16,603 nt of DNA, taken from JBFEYJ01 sp041562215. Lineage in GTDB: Bacteria; Pseudomonadota; Gammaproteobacteria; Thiohalomonadales; Thiohalomonadaceae. Shown here one piece after another: positions 1 to 7,000 of this stretch. Under the pieces are notes generated by a model. The model did no database searches. It was not told where the DNA came from and was given only the letters and a program-made list of their open reading frames with translations. A program made the translations under genes and the position numbers. The DNA lies in assembly GCA_041562215.1 (NCBI GenBank), contig JBFEYJ010000047.1, positions 1 to 16,603 of the forward strand. The letters are read 5' to 3'. Position 1 is the first letter of the stretch, and each line of letters starts with the position of its first letter.

Positions 1-141
1 CGAAGGTGGTCGTCACACCCCGTTCTTCAACGGTTACCGCCCGCAGTTCTACTTCCGTACCACCGACGTTACCGGTGCGTGCGACCTGCCGGAAGGCGTT
101 GAAATGGTAATGCCTGGTGACAACGTACAGATGACCGTCTC
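1..141 (+). repeat. Terminal direct repeat, left copy (within tuf)
   Basis: These 141 bases match 16463–16603 base for base, in the same orientation and the same codon phase. The repeat ends only because the window ends, so the true tuf–tuf identity is at least this long. Near-identical tuf pairs kept alike by gene conversion are well known in gammaproteobacteria. Confidence 0.97.
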
Positions 142-241
142 ACTCATCGCACCGATCGCGATGGAAGAGGGTCTGCGCTTCGCGATACGCGAAGGTGGTC
201 GTACAGTTGGTGCCGGCGTTGTTGCCAAGATTATCGAGTAA
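1..241 (+). CDS. tuf: Elongation factor Tu, 3' fragment (upstream tuf copy)
   Basis: This is the C-terminal end of EF-Tu, the GTPase that carries aminoacyl-tRNA to the ribosome. The window opens on the last base of a codon. The reading frame runs from base 2 for 79 residues to TAA at 239–241, starting EGGRHTPFF and ending GAGVVAKIIE. This is domain 3, one of the two beta-barrels that contact tRNA and EF-Ts, and the residues would be about 318–396 of a 396-residue protein. It includes the conserved PEGVEMVMPGDN and RFAIREGGRTVGAG stretches. The first 141 bases are identical to the last 141 bases of the window, which lie in the second tuf gene. The family assignment is certain. Which of the two chromosomal copies the sequence truly represents is less certain because of the repeat. 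Confidence 0.97.
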   Translation, partial: EGGRHTPFFNGYRPQFYFRTTDVTGACDLPEGVEMVMPGDNVQMTVSLIAPIAMEEGLRFAIREGGRTVGAGVVAKIIE

Positions 242-265
242 GAAACATAAGATCATGAAGATAAA

Positions 266-313
266 AGATCGTGAGGTCGAACATTCGACCTCGCGATCTC
301 GCGTTTTCATTTT
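266..313 (+). terminator. Terminator-like hairpin after tuf
   Basis: Bases 266–281 pair with 284–299 over 16 positions, all Watson-Crick except one U-G wobble; in practice the two to six central bases form the loop. A T-rich tail follows (TTTT at 304–307 and 310–313). The T run begins four bases after the stem, so termination may be partial. The hairpin lies between the tuf stop codon and tRNA-Trp, where an end of the upstream tuf transcript is expected. An RNA-processing role is the alternative. Confidence 0.65.
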
Positions 314-324
314 CTGACGAGTTT

Positions 325-400
<76 letters not shown>

Positions 401-437
401 TTTTTTGTTGTATACAGCAAGGAAAGACTTAACCAGA

Positions 438-785
438 ATGGCGGACAAGATAAAGTTATTGATTGCTGCACTGGTGCTGGGCGGCGCATTGTATGCTTTC
501 TACGCATTTGATGAGTATGCGCTGGTTTTGCGCGTGCTGGGCTTACTTGCCGCTGTGGTTGTCTCGGGTATTATCGCCACCAGAACCGCCTCTGGTGGCG
601 GTGCATTGGCGTTCACTCGTGGAGCAGTAGTTGAGGTCCGCAAGGTTGTCTGGCCTACCAGAAAAGAAACTATCCAGACGACTATTATGGTGATGGTTAT
701 GGTTGTCATTGTCGGGCTTATATTATGGGTGTTTGACTGGTTTCTTGCCTGGGGTGTTCAGCTTTTGACTGGCCAAGGGAGTTAA
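438..785 (+). CDS. secE: Preprotein translocase subunit SecE
   Basis: SecE is the small membrane subunit that clamps SecY in the SecYEG protein-export channel of the inner membrane. The 115 residues show three hydrophobic segments at about 7–24, 29–47 and 83–110. The conserved cytoplasmic amphipathic helix EVRKVVWPTRKET lies at 66–78, with the family's WPTRKE signature. Length is close to the three-segment E. coli type (127 residues) rather than the one-segment form of many other bacteria. I chose ATG 438 because MADKIK starts as other SecE proteins do and AAGGA lies about 14 bases upstream. In-frame TTG codons at 405 and 408 sit right against the tRNA end without a ribosome site. nusG follows after five bases, so the two are co-transcribed, as is usual. 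Confidence 0.95.
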   Translation: MADKIKLLIAALVLGGALYAFYAFDEYALVLRVLGLLAAVVVSGIIATRTASGGGALAFTRGAVVEVRKVVWPTRKETIQTTIMVMVMVVIVGLILWVFDWFLAWGVQLLTGQGS

Positions 786-790
786 TTGCG

Positions 791-1324
791 ATGGCGCTGC
801 GTTGGTACGTGGTACATGCTTACTCCGGTTTTGAGAACCAGGTGAAACGTTCACTTGAAGAGCGGATTGCGCGAAGCGGTCTGGTTGACCTGTTCGGGCA
901 GATCCTGGTGCCAACCGAAGAAGTGGTTGAGATGCGTGAAGGGCAAAAGCGCAAAAGTGACCGTAAGTTCTTTCCAGGCTATGTACTGGTTCAGATGGAT
1001 ATGAACGATGACACTTGGCATCTTGTTAAAGATGTTCCTCGTGTTATGGGGTTCATCGGGGGGACATCAGACCGTCCTGCACCGATAAGCGATCGTGAAG
1101 CTCAGGCAATTCTTGAGCGTGTTCAAGAAGGTGTAGAGAAGCCACGTCCGAAAGTACTGTATGAGCCCGGCGAAGTCGTGCGAATCATCGATGGACCTTT
1201 CAATGACTTTAATGGTGTGGTTGAAGAGGTTGATTATGAGAAGAGTCGCCTGCGGGTAGCGGTTCTTATTTTTGGGCGCTCCACTCCTGTTGACCTGGAG
1301 TTTGGCCAGGTCGAAAAAGGCTAA
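791..1324 (+). CDS. nusG: Transcription termination/antitermination factor NusG
   Basis: NusG binds the RNA polymerase clamp, raises elongation rate and processivity, and links polymerase to Rho or to ribosomal protein S10. The 177 residues (E. coli 181) comprise an N-terminal NGN domain at about 1–118, with WYVVHAYSGFE near the start and the RKFFPGYVLV strand at 58–67. A short linker and a C-terminal KOW domain at about 124–177 follow, with GEVVRIIDGPFNDFNG at 127–142. The FGRSTPV loop at 161–167 corresponds to the S10- and Rho-contact surface. ATG 791 is preceded at nine bases by AAGGGAG, which lies inside the end of secE, so the genes are translationally close. The downstream gap to rplK carries a long hairpin. 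Confidence 0.98.
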   Translation: MALRWYVVHAYSGFENQVKRSLEERIARSGLVDLFGQILVPTEEVVEMREGQKRKSDRKFFPGYVLVQMDMNDDTWHLVKDVPRVMGFIGGTSDRPAPISDREAQAILERVQEGVEKPRPKVLYEPGEVVRIIDGPFNDFNGVVEEVDYEKSRLRVAVLIFGRSTPVDLEFGQVEKG

Positions 1325-1329
1325 TTCTA

Positions 1330-1396
1330 AGTCACTACAAACACGCAACACACATCAAGAAAGTAGCCCTACTACTTTTGTGTGTTGCAAGTGACT
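1330..1396 (+). other. Long imperfect hairpin between nusG and rplK
   Basis: Three stem blocks stack. Bases 1330–1336 pair with 1390–1396 (7 bp), 1345–1354 with 1379–1388 (10 bp), and 1360–1366 with 1372–1378 (7 bp), closing a five-base loop. Unpaired bases lie mostly on the left arm. Only a weak T run (GATTTTC) follows, so this is either a leaky terminator of secE–nusG or a double-stranded RNA processing site of RNase III type. The hairpin itself is plain in the sequence; its role is inferred. Confidence 0.6.
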
Positions 1397-1405
1397 GATT
1401 TTCAC

Positions 1406-1431
1406 CGGGGAGCCGAAAGGCGTTTGGACCC
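1406..1431 (+). promoter_or_regulatory. Probable ribosomal protein L1 binding site in the rplK leader
   Basis: A compact hairpin lies about 20 bases before rplK. GGG pairs with CCC (1429–1431), then an asymmetric internal loop with GTTTGGA on the 3' side follows, then GCC/GGC closes a GAAA tetraloop (1415–1418). This layout resembles the L1-binding leader of the E. coli L11 operon, where free L1 represses translation of rplK–rplA by binding a mimic of its 23S rRNA site. The location and shape are seen directly. L1 binding is inferred from family knowledge. Confidence 0.6.
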
Positions 1432-1449
1432 ATAAAGAGGTAATTTTTC

Positions 1450-1881
1450 ATGGCTAAGAAAATCCAGGCTTATATTAAGCTGCAGGTTGCGGCCGGTCAG
1501 GCCAACCCCAGTCCGCCAGTTGGTCCAGCACTGGGTCAGCATGGCGTTAACATCATGGAGTTTTGCAAGGCGTTCAACGCCCAGACACAAGGTCTGGAGC
1601 AGGGACTGCCGACTCCCGTTGTCATCACTGTTTACAGTGACCGTAGTTTTACTTTTGTTACCAAGACTCCGCCTGCGTCTATTCTCTTGAAGAAGGCTGC
1701 TGGTATCAAGTCCGGCTCCAGCGTTCCCAATATGACCAAAGTGGGTAAGGTTAACCGTGCCCAGCTGGAAGAGATTGCGACGACAAAAATGCCCGATCTG
1801 ACTGCTGCCGATATGGATGCTGCCGTGCGCACCATCGCGGGCACCGCACGCAGTATGGGTATCGACGTGGAAGGGGTATAA
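1450..1881 (+). CDS. rplK: 50S ribosomal protein L11
   Basis: L11 sits at the base of the ribosomal stalk with the GTPase-associated region of 23S rRNA. It is needed for factor-dependent GTP hydrolysis and for RelA activation. The 143 residues match the family length (E. coli 142). The N-terminal domain contains the proline-bearing segment NPSPPVGPALGQHGVNI at about 19–35, the region involved in thiostrepton binding. The C-terminal rRNA-binding domain from about residue 72 includes TPPAS and the near-terminal GTARSMGIDV. ATG 1450 is preceded by GAGG at nine bases. rplA follows after three bases, so the pair is translated together, and the hairpin just upstream is a likely L1 repressor site controlling both. 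Confidence 0.98.
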   Translation: MAKKIQAYIKLQVAAGQANPSPPVGPALGQHGVNIMEFCKAFNAQTQGLEQGLPTPVVITVYSDRSFTFVTKTPPASILLKKAAGIKSGSSVPNMTKVGKVNRAQLEEIATTKMPDLTAADMDAAVRTIAGTARSMGIDVEGV

Positions 1882-1884
1882 ATC

Positions 1885-2580
1885 ATGGCTAAATTATCCA
1901 AGCGCAGTAAGGCGATCAATGAAAAGATCGAAGCTGGCAAAAACTATGCAATTGATGATGCGCTGGCTCTGCTTAAGTCAATGCCTGCCGCCAAATTTAT
2001 CGAATCAATTGACGTAAGCGTTAATTTAGGTGTCGACCCACGTAAATCCGACCAGGTCGTTCGTAGTGCGACTGTTCTTCCCCACGGCACTGGCAAGACC
2101 GTGCGTGTAGCCGTCTTTACTCAGGGCGCCAATGCAGATGCGGCTAAGGAAGCTGGTGCAGACATCGTCGGGATGGACGATCTTGCTGAAGAGGTGAAGA
2201 AGGGCAATATGGATTTTGACGTTGTGATTGCCAGCCCCGATGCAATGCGTGTTGTGGGGCAGCTTGGTCAAATCCTCGGCCCTCGCGGCCTGATGCCGAA
2301 TCCCAAAGTTGGTACGGTTACCCCCGATGTGGCTACAGCAGTGAAGAACGCCAAAGCCGGTCAGGTTCGCTACCGTACAGATAAAGCAGGTATTATTCAC
2401 TGCACTATCGGTAAGGTTAATTTTGAAGTAAATGCTCTGCGCGAGAATCTGCAGGCATTAATGGTTGACCTGCAGAAGGCTAAACCGAGTAGTGCCAAGG
2501 GCGTTTATTTCAAGAAAGTTACAGTTTCAACCACCATGGGGCCGGGTGTCTCGGTGGATCATTCGACTCTGACTTTCTAA
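1885..2580 (+). CDS. rplA: 50S ribosomal protein L1
   Basis: L1 forms the mobile L1 stalk, which escorts deacylated tRNA out of the E site. In many bacteria it also represses its own mRNA. The 231 residues are close to E. coli (234). Domain I is split between the N- and C-terminal parts, with domain II inserted in the middle. The family signature is visible around LGPRGLMPNPKVGTVTPDV (about 132–150), and the C-terminal end TTMGPGVSVD is also typical. AAGGGG lies eight bases before the ATG, overlapping the end of rplK. The stop is followed by a perfect UUCG-capped hairpin and then the L10-type leader. No anomalies are seen. Confidence 0.98.
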   Translation: MAKLSKRSKAINEKIEAGKNYAIDDALALLKSMPAAKFIESIDVSVNLGVDPRKSDQVVRSATVLPHGTGKTVRVAVFTQGANADAAKEAGADIVGMDDLAEEVKKGNMDFDVVIASPDAMRVVGQLGQILGPRGLMPNPKVGTVTPDVATAVKNAKAGQVRYRTDKAGIIHCTIGKVNFEVNALRENLQALMVDLQKAKPSSAKGVYFKKVTVSTTMGPGVSVDHSTLTF

Positions 2581-2588
2581 AATTATCT

Positions 2589-2610
2589 CCCTGACAGTTC
2601 GCTGTCAGGG
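2589..2610 (+). other. Perfect 9-bp hairpin with UUCG loop after rplA
   Basis: CCCTGACAG (2589–2597) pairs perfectly with CTGTCAGGG (2602–2610) around a TTCG tetraloop, one of the most stable RNA caps known. No T run follows, so it does not look like an intrinsic terminator. It begins nine bases after the rplA stop and may protect the 3' end of the rplKA message or separate it from the L10 leader. Confidence 0.7.
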
Positions 2611-2619
2611 GATACGGCC

Positions 2620-2831
2620 CACTGGCTGGTTAGCAGCCGGTGACGTCGAAGACCGCAGGCGCATTTGATGTGCTTAATTGTTACCCGACAACCTGCGCAG
2701 ACGGTGTTCCCGAACAGGAATTTCCTGAGGGCCATCGTAAGGGTGAGTCAGCAATCGCTGACCCATAACTAAGGTGGTGTGGTGAAGGGATATGTCCTGG
2801 ACATCACACATTACGCAAGAGGTGATTTCGC
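2620..2831 (+). promoter_or_regulatory. L10-type ribosomal protein leader before rplJ
   Basis: About 210 untranslated bases hold several hairpins. The first is a 9-bp stem (2620–2628 with 2634–2642). CGCAGG (2654–2659) pairs with CCTGCG (2692–2697) and is followed by GCAGACGGTG, a segment I recall as conserved in L10 leaders. A further stem is GTCAGC/GCTGAC (2747–2752 with 2757–2762). The last is an 8-bp stem (2777–2784 with 2802–2809) just before the ribosome site AGAGG at 2818–2822. In E. coli the L10–L12 complex binds such a leader and represses rplJL. I base the call on position, length, the kink-turn-like internal loop near 2697–2702 and the recalled motif. I could not run a covariance model. 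Confidence 0.7.
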
Positions 2832-3362
2832 GTGGCTCTCAATCTGGAACAGAAGAAGACCATCGTTGCAGAAGTCGCCGAAGTCGCAGCAAGTGCTTAT
2901 TCCGCTATCGGTGCGGAATACAACGGGCTGACCGCTGAGCAAATGACCACATTGCGTGCAAAAGCACGCGAGAGTGGTGTTTATTTGCGTGTGGTCAAGA
3001 ACACACTGGCTCGTCGTGCCGTCGAAGGTACTGAATTCGAATGCATGAATGAGGGTATGGTGGGTCCGCTGGTACTGGCGTTTTCCATGGAAGATCCCGG
3101 TGCAGCTGCTCGTGTACTAAAAGACTTCGCTAAGGATAACAAGGCGTTGGTTGTCAAGCTGATTGCCGTCGGCGGCAAGATGTTTGGTGCCGGTGACCTT
3201 GACCGTCTCGCAAGCATGCCGACCAAAGATCAGGCTATTAGCCTGCTTATGGCTGTCATGAAGGCACCGGTCGAGAAGCTGGCTCGCACCATCAACGAAG
3301 TTCCTGGCAAGTTGGTACGTACTGTGGCGGCGGTCCGCGATCAGAAGCAGAACGCTGCCTAA
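2832..3362 (+). CDS. rplJ: 50S ribosomal protein L10
   Basis: L10 anchors the L7/L12 dimers to the ribosome and with them forms the stalk that recruits translation factors. The L10–L12 complex also represses this operon. The N-terminal rRNA-binding domain includes YLRVVKNTLARRAVEGTEFE (51–70), and the C-terminal helix binds L7/L12. The protein has 176 residues, about ten more than E. coli (165). The extra length lies in the C-terminal helix, where KLARTI (149–154) is echoed by KLVRTV (160–165) eleven residues later. It starts with GTG at 2832, supported by AGAGG at nine bases spacing and by the family start MALNLEQK. rplL follows after 52 bases. Confidence 0.97.
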   Translation: MALNLEQKKTIVAEVAEVAASAYSAIGAEYNGLTAEQMTTLRAKARESGVYLRVVKNTLARRAVEGTEFECMNEGMVGPLVLAFSMEDPGAAARVLKDFAKDNKALVVKLIAVGGKMFGAGDLDRLASMPTKDQAISLLMAVMKAPVEKLARTINEVPGKLVRTVAAVRDQKQNAA

Positions 3363-3414
3363 GCGCTTTATGCGATTTTGGTTAATAAATTATTGCTATT
3401 AGGAGTTGTGAACA

Positions 3415-3789
3415 ATGGCCGTATCTAAAGACGATATCCTCGAAACGATTGCTGCAATGTCCGTAATGGAAGTGGTAGAACTGATCGAGGCAATGGAAGA
3501 GAAATTCGGCGTATCCGCCGCTGCTGCAGTTGCTGCTGCTCCGGCTGCTGCCGCCGCAGGCGAAGCTGTTGCCGAAAAGGATGAATTCGACGTAGTGATG
3601 ACCAGCTTTGGCGAAAACAAGGTCGGTGTCATCAAGGCCGTTCGTGCAGTCACCGGTCTTGGTCTGAAAGAAGCCAAAGACATGGTTGAAGGTGTACCTT
3701 CAACGATCAAAGAAGGCGCTGCCAAGGCTGAAGCTGAAGACCTGAAGAAGCAGCTTGAAGAAGCTGGTGCCAAAGTCGAACTGAAGTAA
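3415..3789 (+). CDS. rplL: 50S ribosomal protein L7/L12
   Basis: L7/L12 is the multicopy acidic stalk protein that recruits EF-Tu, EF-G and other GTPases and stimulates their action. The 124 residues show the expected three parts. An N-terminal dimerisation helix region (about 1–33) contains MSVMEVVELIEAMEEKFGV. A flexible alanine-rich hinge (about 34–54) follows. A globular C-terminal domain carries EFDVVMTSFGENKVGVIKAVR and GLGLKEAKDMVEGVP, the factor-binding face. A strong ribosome site, AGGAG, lies nine bases before ATG, fitting the need to make more L12 than L10. Downstream lie hairpins and an attenuator before rpoB, which would allow higher rplL than rpoB expression. Confidence 0.98.
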   Translation: MAVSKDDILETIAAMSVMEVVELIEAMEEKFGVSAAAAVAAAPAAAAAGEAVAEKDEFDVVMTSFGENKVGVIKAVRAVTGLGLKEAKDMVEGVPSTIKEGAAKAEAEDLKKQLEEAGAKVELK

Positions 3790-3801
3790 TACCGGCAAAT
3801 C

Positions 3802-3849
3802 AATGCCCATTCAGGTCAGGTCAGCCCTGACAAGCGGGCATTATGCCCG
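3802..3849 (+). other. Mutually exclusive hairpins between rplL and rpoB
   Basis: AATGCCC (3802–3808) can pair with GGGCATT (3836–3842), enclosing an inner stem GTCAGG/CCTGAC around 3815–3831. The same right arm can instead fold with the next bases, CGGGC (3835–3839) with GCCCG (3845–3849). The region corresponds in place to the RNase III processing site of the E. coli rplL–rpoB spacer. Both pairings are seen directly; a processing or switch role is inference. Confidence 0.5.
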
Positions 3850-3891
3850 TGATTACAACGCCATGGATGGTATGGGTGTGCAGAGAAATAT

Positions 3892-3922
3892 GGCTGGTGA
3901 CCAATGTGTCACCGGCCTTTTT
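3892..3922 (+). terminator. Intrinsic attenuator between rplL and rpoB
   Basis: A 10-bp stem (3892–3901 with 3908–3917, one U-G pair) has a six-base loop and is followed at once by TTTTT (3918–3922), the classic intrinsic terminator form. It lies 105 bases before rpoB. There is no obvious new promoter before rpoB, so it probably acts as a partial terminator. That would let ribosomal protein genes be transcribed more than rpoBC, as is known for E. coli in this spacer. Confidence 0.8.
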
Positions 3923-4026
3923 CCGCTGGATACCCCTGCAAGAATTTAAGAACCATTTGCTGCTGATGCAAGACGGAATTATGCGCCGGCAGCGACTGGT
4001 AAGTACTGACAAGTTGAGGAACTCTG

Positions 4027-7000
4027 ATGGCCTACTCGTTCACTGAGAAAAAACGTATCCGCAAGGATTTCGGCAAGCGCCCCAGTATTCTTGATGTTCC
4101 CTATCTTCTGTCCATGCAGTTGGATTCCTACCGCAGTTTTCTGCAGGCGGATTCCACAGAAGAAGCGCGGAAAGAATCAGGTCTACACGCTGCCTTTAGT
4201 TCGGTATTCCCGATTGTCAGTTACTCAGGAAATGCAGCGCTGGAGTATGTCGGCTACCGTCTTGGTATGCCGGTATTTGACGTAAAGGAGTGCCAACTGC
4301 GCGGCATGACCTATGCTGCTCCTCTTCGCGTGAAATTGCGCCTGGTCATTTACGATAAGGAGTCTGCTACTAAGTCCGTTAAGGACGTTAGAGAGCAGGA
4401 GGTCTACATGGGCGAAATGCCGCTCATGACTGATAACGGAACCTTTGTCGTCAATGGCACCGAACGCGTTATCGTTTCACAGTTGCACCGTTCACCCGGT
4501 GTCTTTTTCGAGCATGACAAGGGTAAGACCCACTCATCAGGAAAGTTGTTGTTCAGTGCCCGCGTGATTCCATACCGTGGCTCTTGGCTCGATTTCGAAT
4601 TTGATCCGAAAGATGCGCTATTTGTGCGTATTGACCGTCGCCGAAAACTACCTGCGACAGTGCTTTTGCGCGCCTTGGGATACGATACTCAGCAGATCCT
4701 CGATCTGTTCTTTGACAAAGATGACTATAGCCTCAGCGATAAGGGCATTTCCCTTAAGCTGATTCCGGATCGACTTCGTGGCGAAACCGCCATGGCGGAT
4801 ATCCTTATAAATGGTGAGGTGCTGGTCGAAAAGGACCGCCGGATTACGGCTCGTCATATACGCGCGCTCGAAAAGGCTGGTATAGAAAAGCTCGATCTTC
4901 CATATGAAGCACTCCTGGGGAGGATCCTTGCTCACGACATCATCGATGAAGACAGTGGCGAGATTATTGCGCATGCCAACGATGAGCTGACCGATGAGCT
5001 TCTGGCCAAGCTTCAGGCCAACGGTGTCAACGCTATCCAGACCATCTTTACCAATGACCTGGATCATGGCCCCTATATCTCCGATACACTGCGTATCGAT
5101 ACCACCAACAGCGGGCTTGAAGCACTGGTGGAAATTTATCGCATGATGCGTCCTGGTGAGCCACCTACCAAGGAAGCCGCCGAAAATCTCTTTGGCAACC
5201 TGTTTTTCACCTCCGAACGTTATGATTTGTCCGCCGTCGGGCGCATGAAGTTCAATCGTCGCGTGGGCCGCAAAGAAGTCGTCGGCGAGGGTGTGCTGTC
5301 CAATGAAGACATCACCGATGTAATGAAGGTGCTCATCGATATCCGTAACGGCAATGGTACCGTCGACGATATCGACCACTTGGGTAACCGCCGTGTCCGT
5401 AGTGTTGGTGAAATGGCTGAGAACCAGTTCCGCGTTGGTCTGGTGCGTGTTGAGCGCGCCGTCAAAGAGCGCCTCTCTCTCGCCGAATCAGAGAACCTGA
5501 TGCCACAGGAGCTGATCAACGCGAAACCGGTATCGGCAGCGATCAAAGAATTTTTCGGATCCTCACAGCTGTCCCAGTTCATGGATCAGAACAACCCGTT
5601 GTCCGAAGTGACCCACAAGCGTCGTATCTCGGCACTGGGCCCGGGTGGTCTGACCCGCGAACGTGCCGGCTTTGAGGTTCGAGACGTACACCCGACCCAT
5701 TATGGCCGCGTCTGTCCAATCGAGACCCCTGAAGGACCTAACATCGGTCTGATCAACTCACTTGCTGTCTATGCTCGCGCCAATCCCTACGGCTTCCTCG
5801 AAAGCCCTTATCGTAAGGTGGTCGACGGCAAAATCTCTGACGAAATTGTCTATCTTTCCGCCATTGACGAAGCCGAGTATGTTATCGCTCAGGCCAATGT
5901 AAACATCAATGACAGCGGAGAGCTGCTGGATGATCTCGTCTCCTGCCGCCACCAGAATGAGTTTACTTTGTCACCGCGTGACAAGGTTGATTTTGTCGAC
6001 GTATCGCCCAAGCAGATTGTCTCGGTTGCCGCTTCGCTGATTCCGTTCCTCGAGCACGATGACGCAAACCGCGCATTGATGGGCTCCAACATGCAGCGCC
6101 AGGCTGTACCGACCCTGTGTTCCGACAAACCTCTGGTCGGTACCGGTATGGAGCGTACTGTTGCCATTGACTCTGGTGTCTGTGTTGTTGCCAAGCGTGG
6201 CGGTGTGGTCGATTCCGTAGATGCCGCCCGTATGGTGGTGCGTGTCAACGATGAAGAGACCGAAGCCGGCGAGTCCGGTGTCGATATTTACAACCTGACC
6301 AAATACACCCGTTCCAACCAGAACACCTGCATCAATCAGCGTCCGCTGGTCAAGCCCGGTGACGAGATTGCCCGTGGCGATGTATTGGCGGATGGCTCAT
6401 CTACCGATATGGGTGAGCTGGCGCTGGGCCAGAACATGCTGGTCGCATTCATGCCCTGGAACGGTTACAACTTTGAGGACTCCATCCTCATCTCCGAGCG
6501 TGTGGTGCAGGAAGACCGTTTTACCACCATCCACATCGAAGAGCTGACCTGTGTCGCCCGTGACACCAAACTGGGACCGGAGGAGATCTCCGCCGATATT
6601 CCCAACGTTGGTGAAAGCGCCCTGGCCAAACTTGATGAATCCGGTATTGTTTATATCGGTGCCGAAGTTAAGCCTGGCGACATTCTCGTGGGCAAGGTCA
6701 CACCGAAGGGTGAGACACAACTTACTCCAGAAGAGAAGCTGCTGCGCGCCATCTTCGGCGAGAAGGCCTCTGACGTTAAAGACACTTCGCTGCGCGTGCC
6801 TTCCGGTATGAACGGGACGGTGATCGGCGTACAGGTCTTTACTCGTGACGGTCTGGAGAAGGATGCTCGCGCCCAGCAGATTGAGGACGAGGAACTAAGC
6901 AAGGTTCGCAAGGACCTTCGTGACCAGCAGCGCATTATGGAAGAGGATACCTTCCAGCGTGTCGAGCGTATGCTGATCGGTAAGGTCGCAGCCGGTGGTC

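Noticed and set aside
222..251. Possible promoter TTGCCA with CATAAG before tRNA-Trp
   Set aside because: The -10 matches only four of six, the spacing is 18, and it would lie upstream of the terminator-like hairpin.
405..437. Longer SecE starting at a TTG right after tRNA-Trp
   Set aside because: It has no ribosome site, it begins five bases from the tRNA end, and the extra residues do not resemble SecE. ATG 438 fits better.
2555..2583. Possible rplJ promoter with TAAAAT over the rplA stop
   Set aside because: The -10 is good, but no reasonable -35 lies at 16–18 bases, so I do not call it.
3843..4046. Small + strand open frame between rplL and rpoB
   Set aside because: It has no ribosome site before its ATG, runs through the attenuator hairpin, overlaps the rpoB start in another frame, and shows no recognisable protein character.
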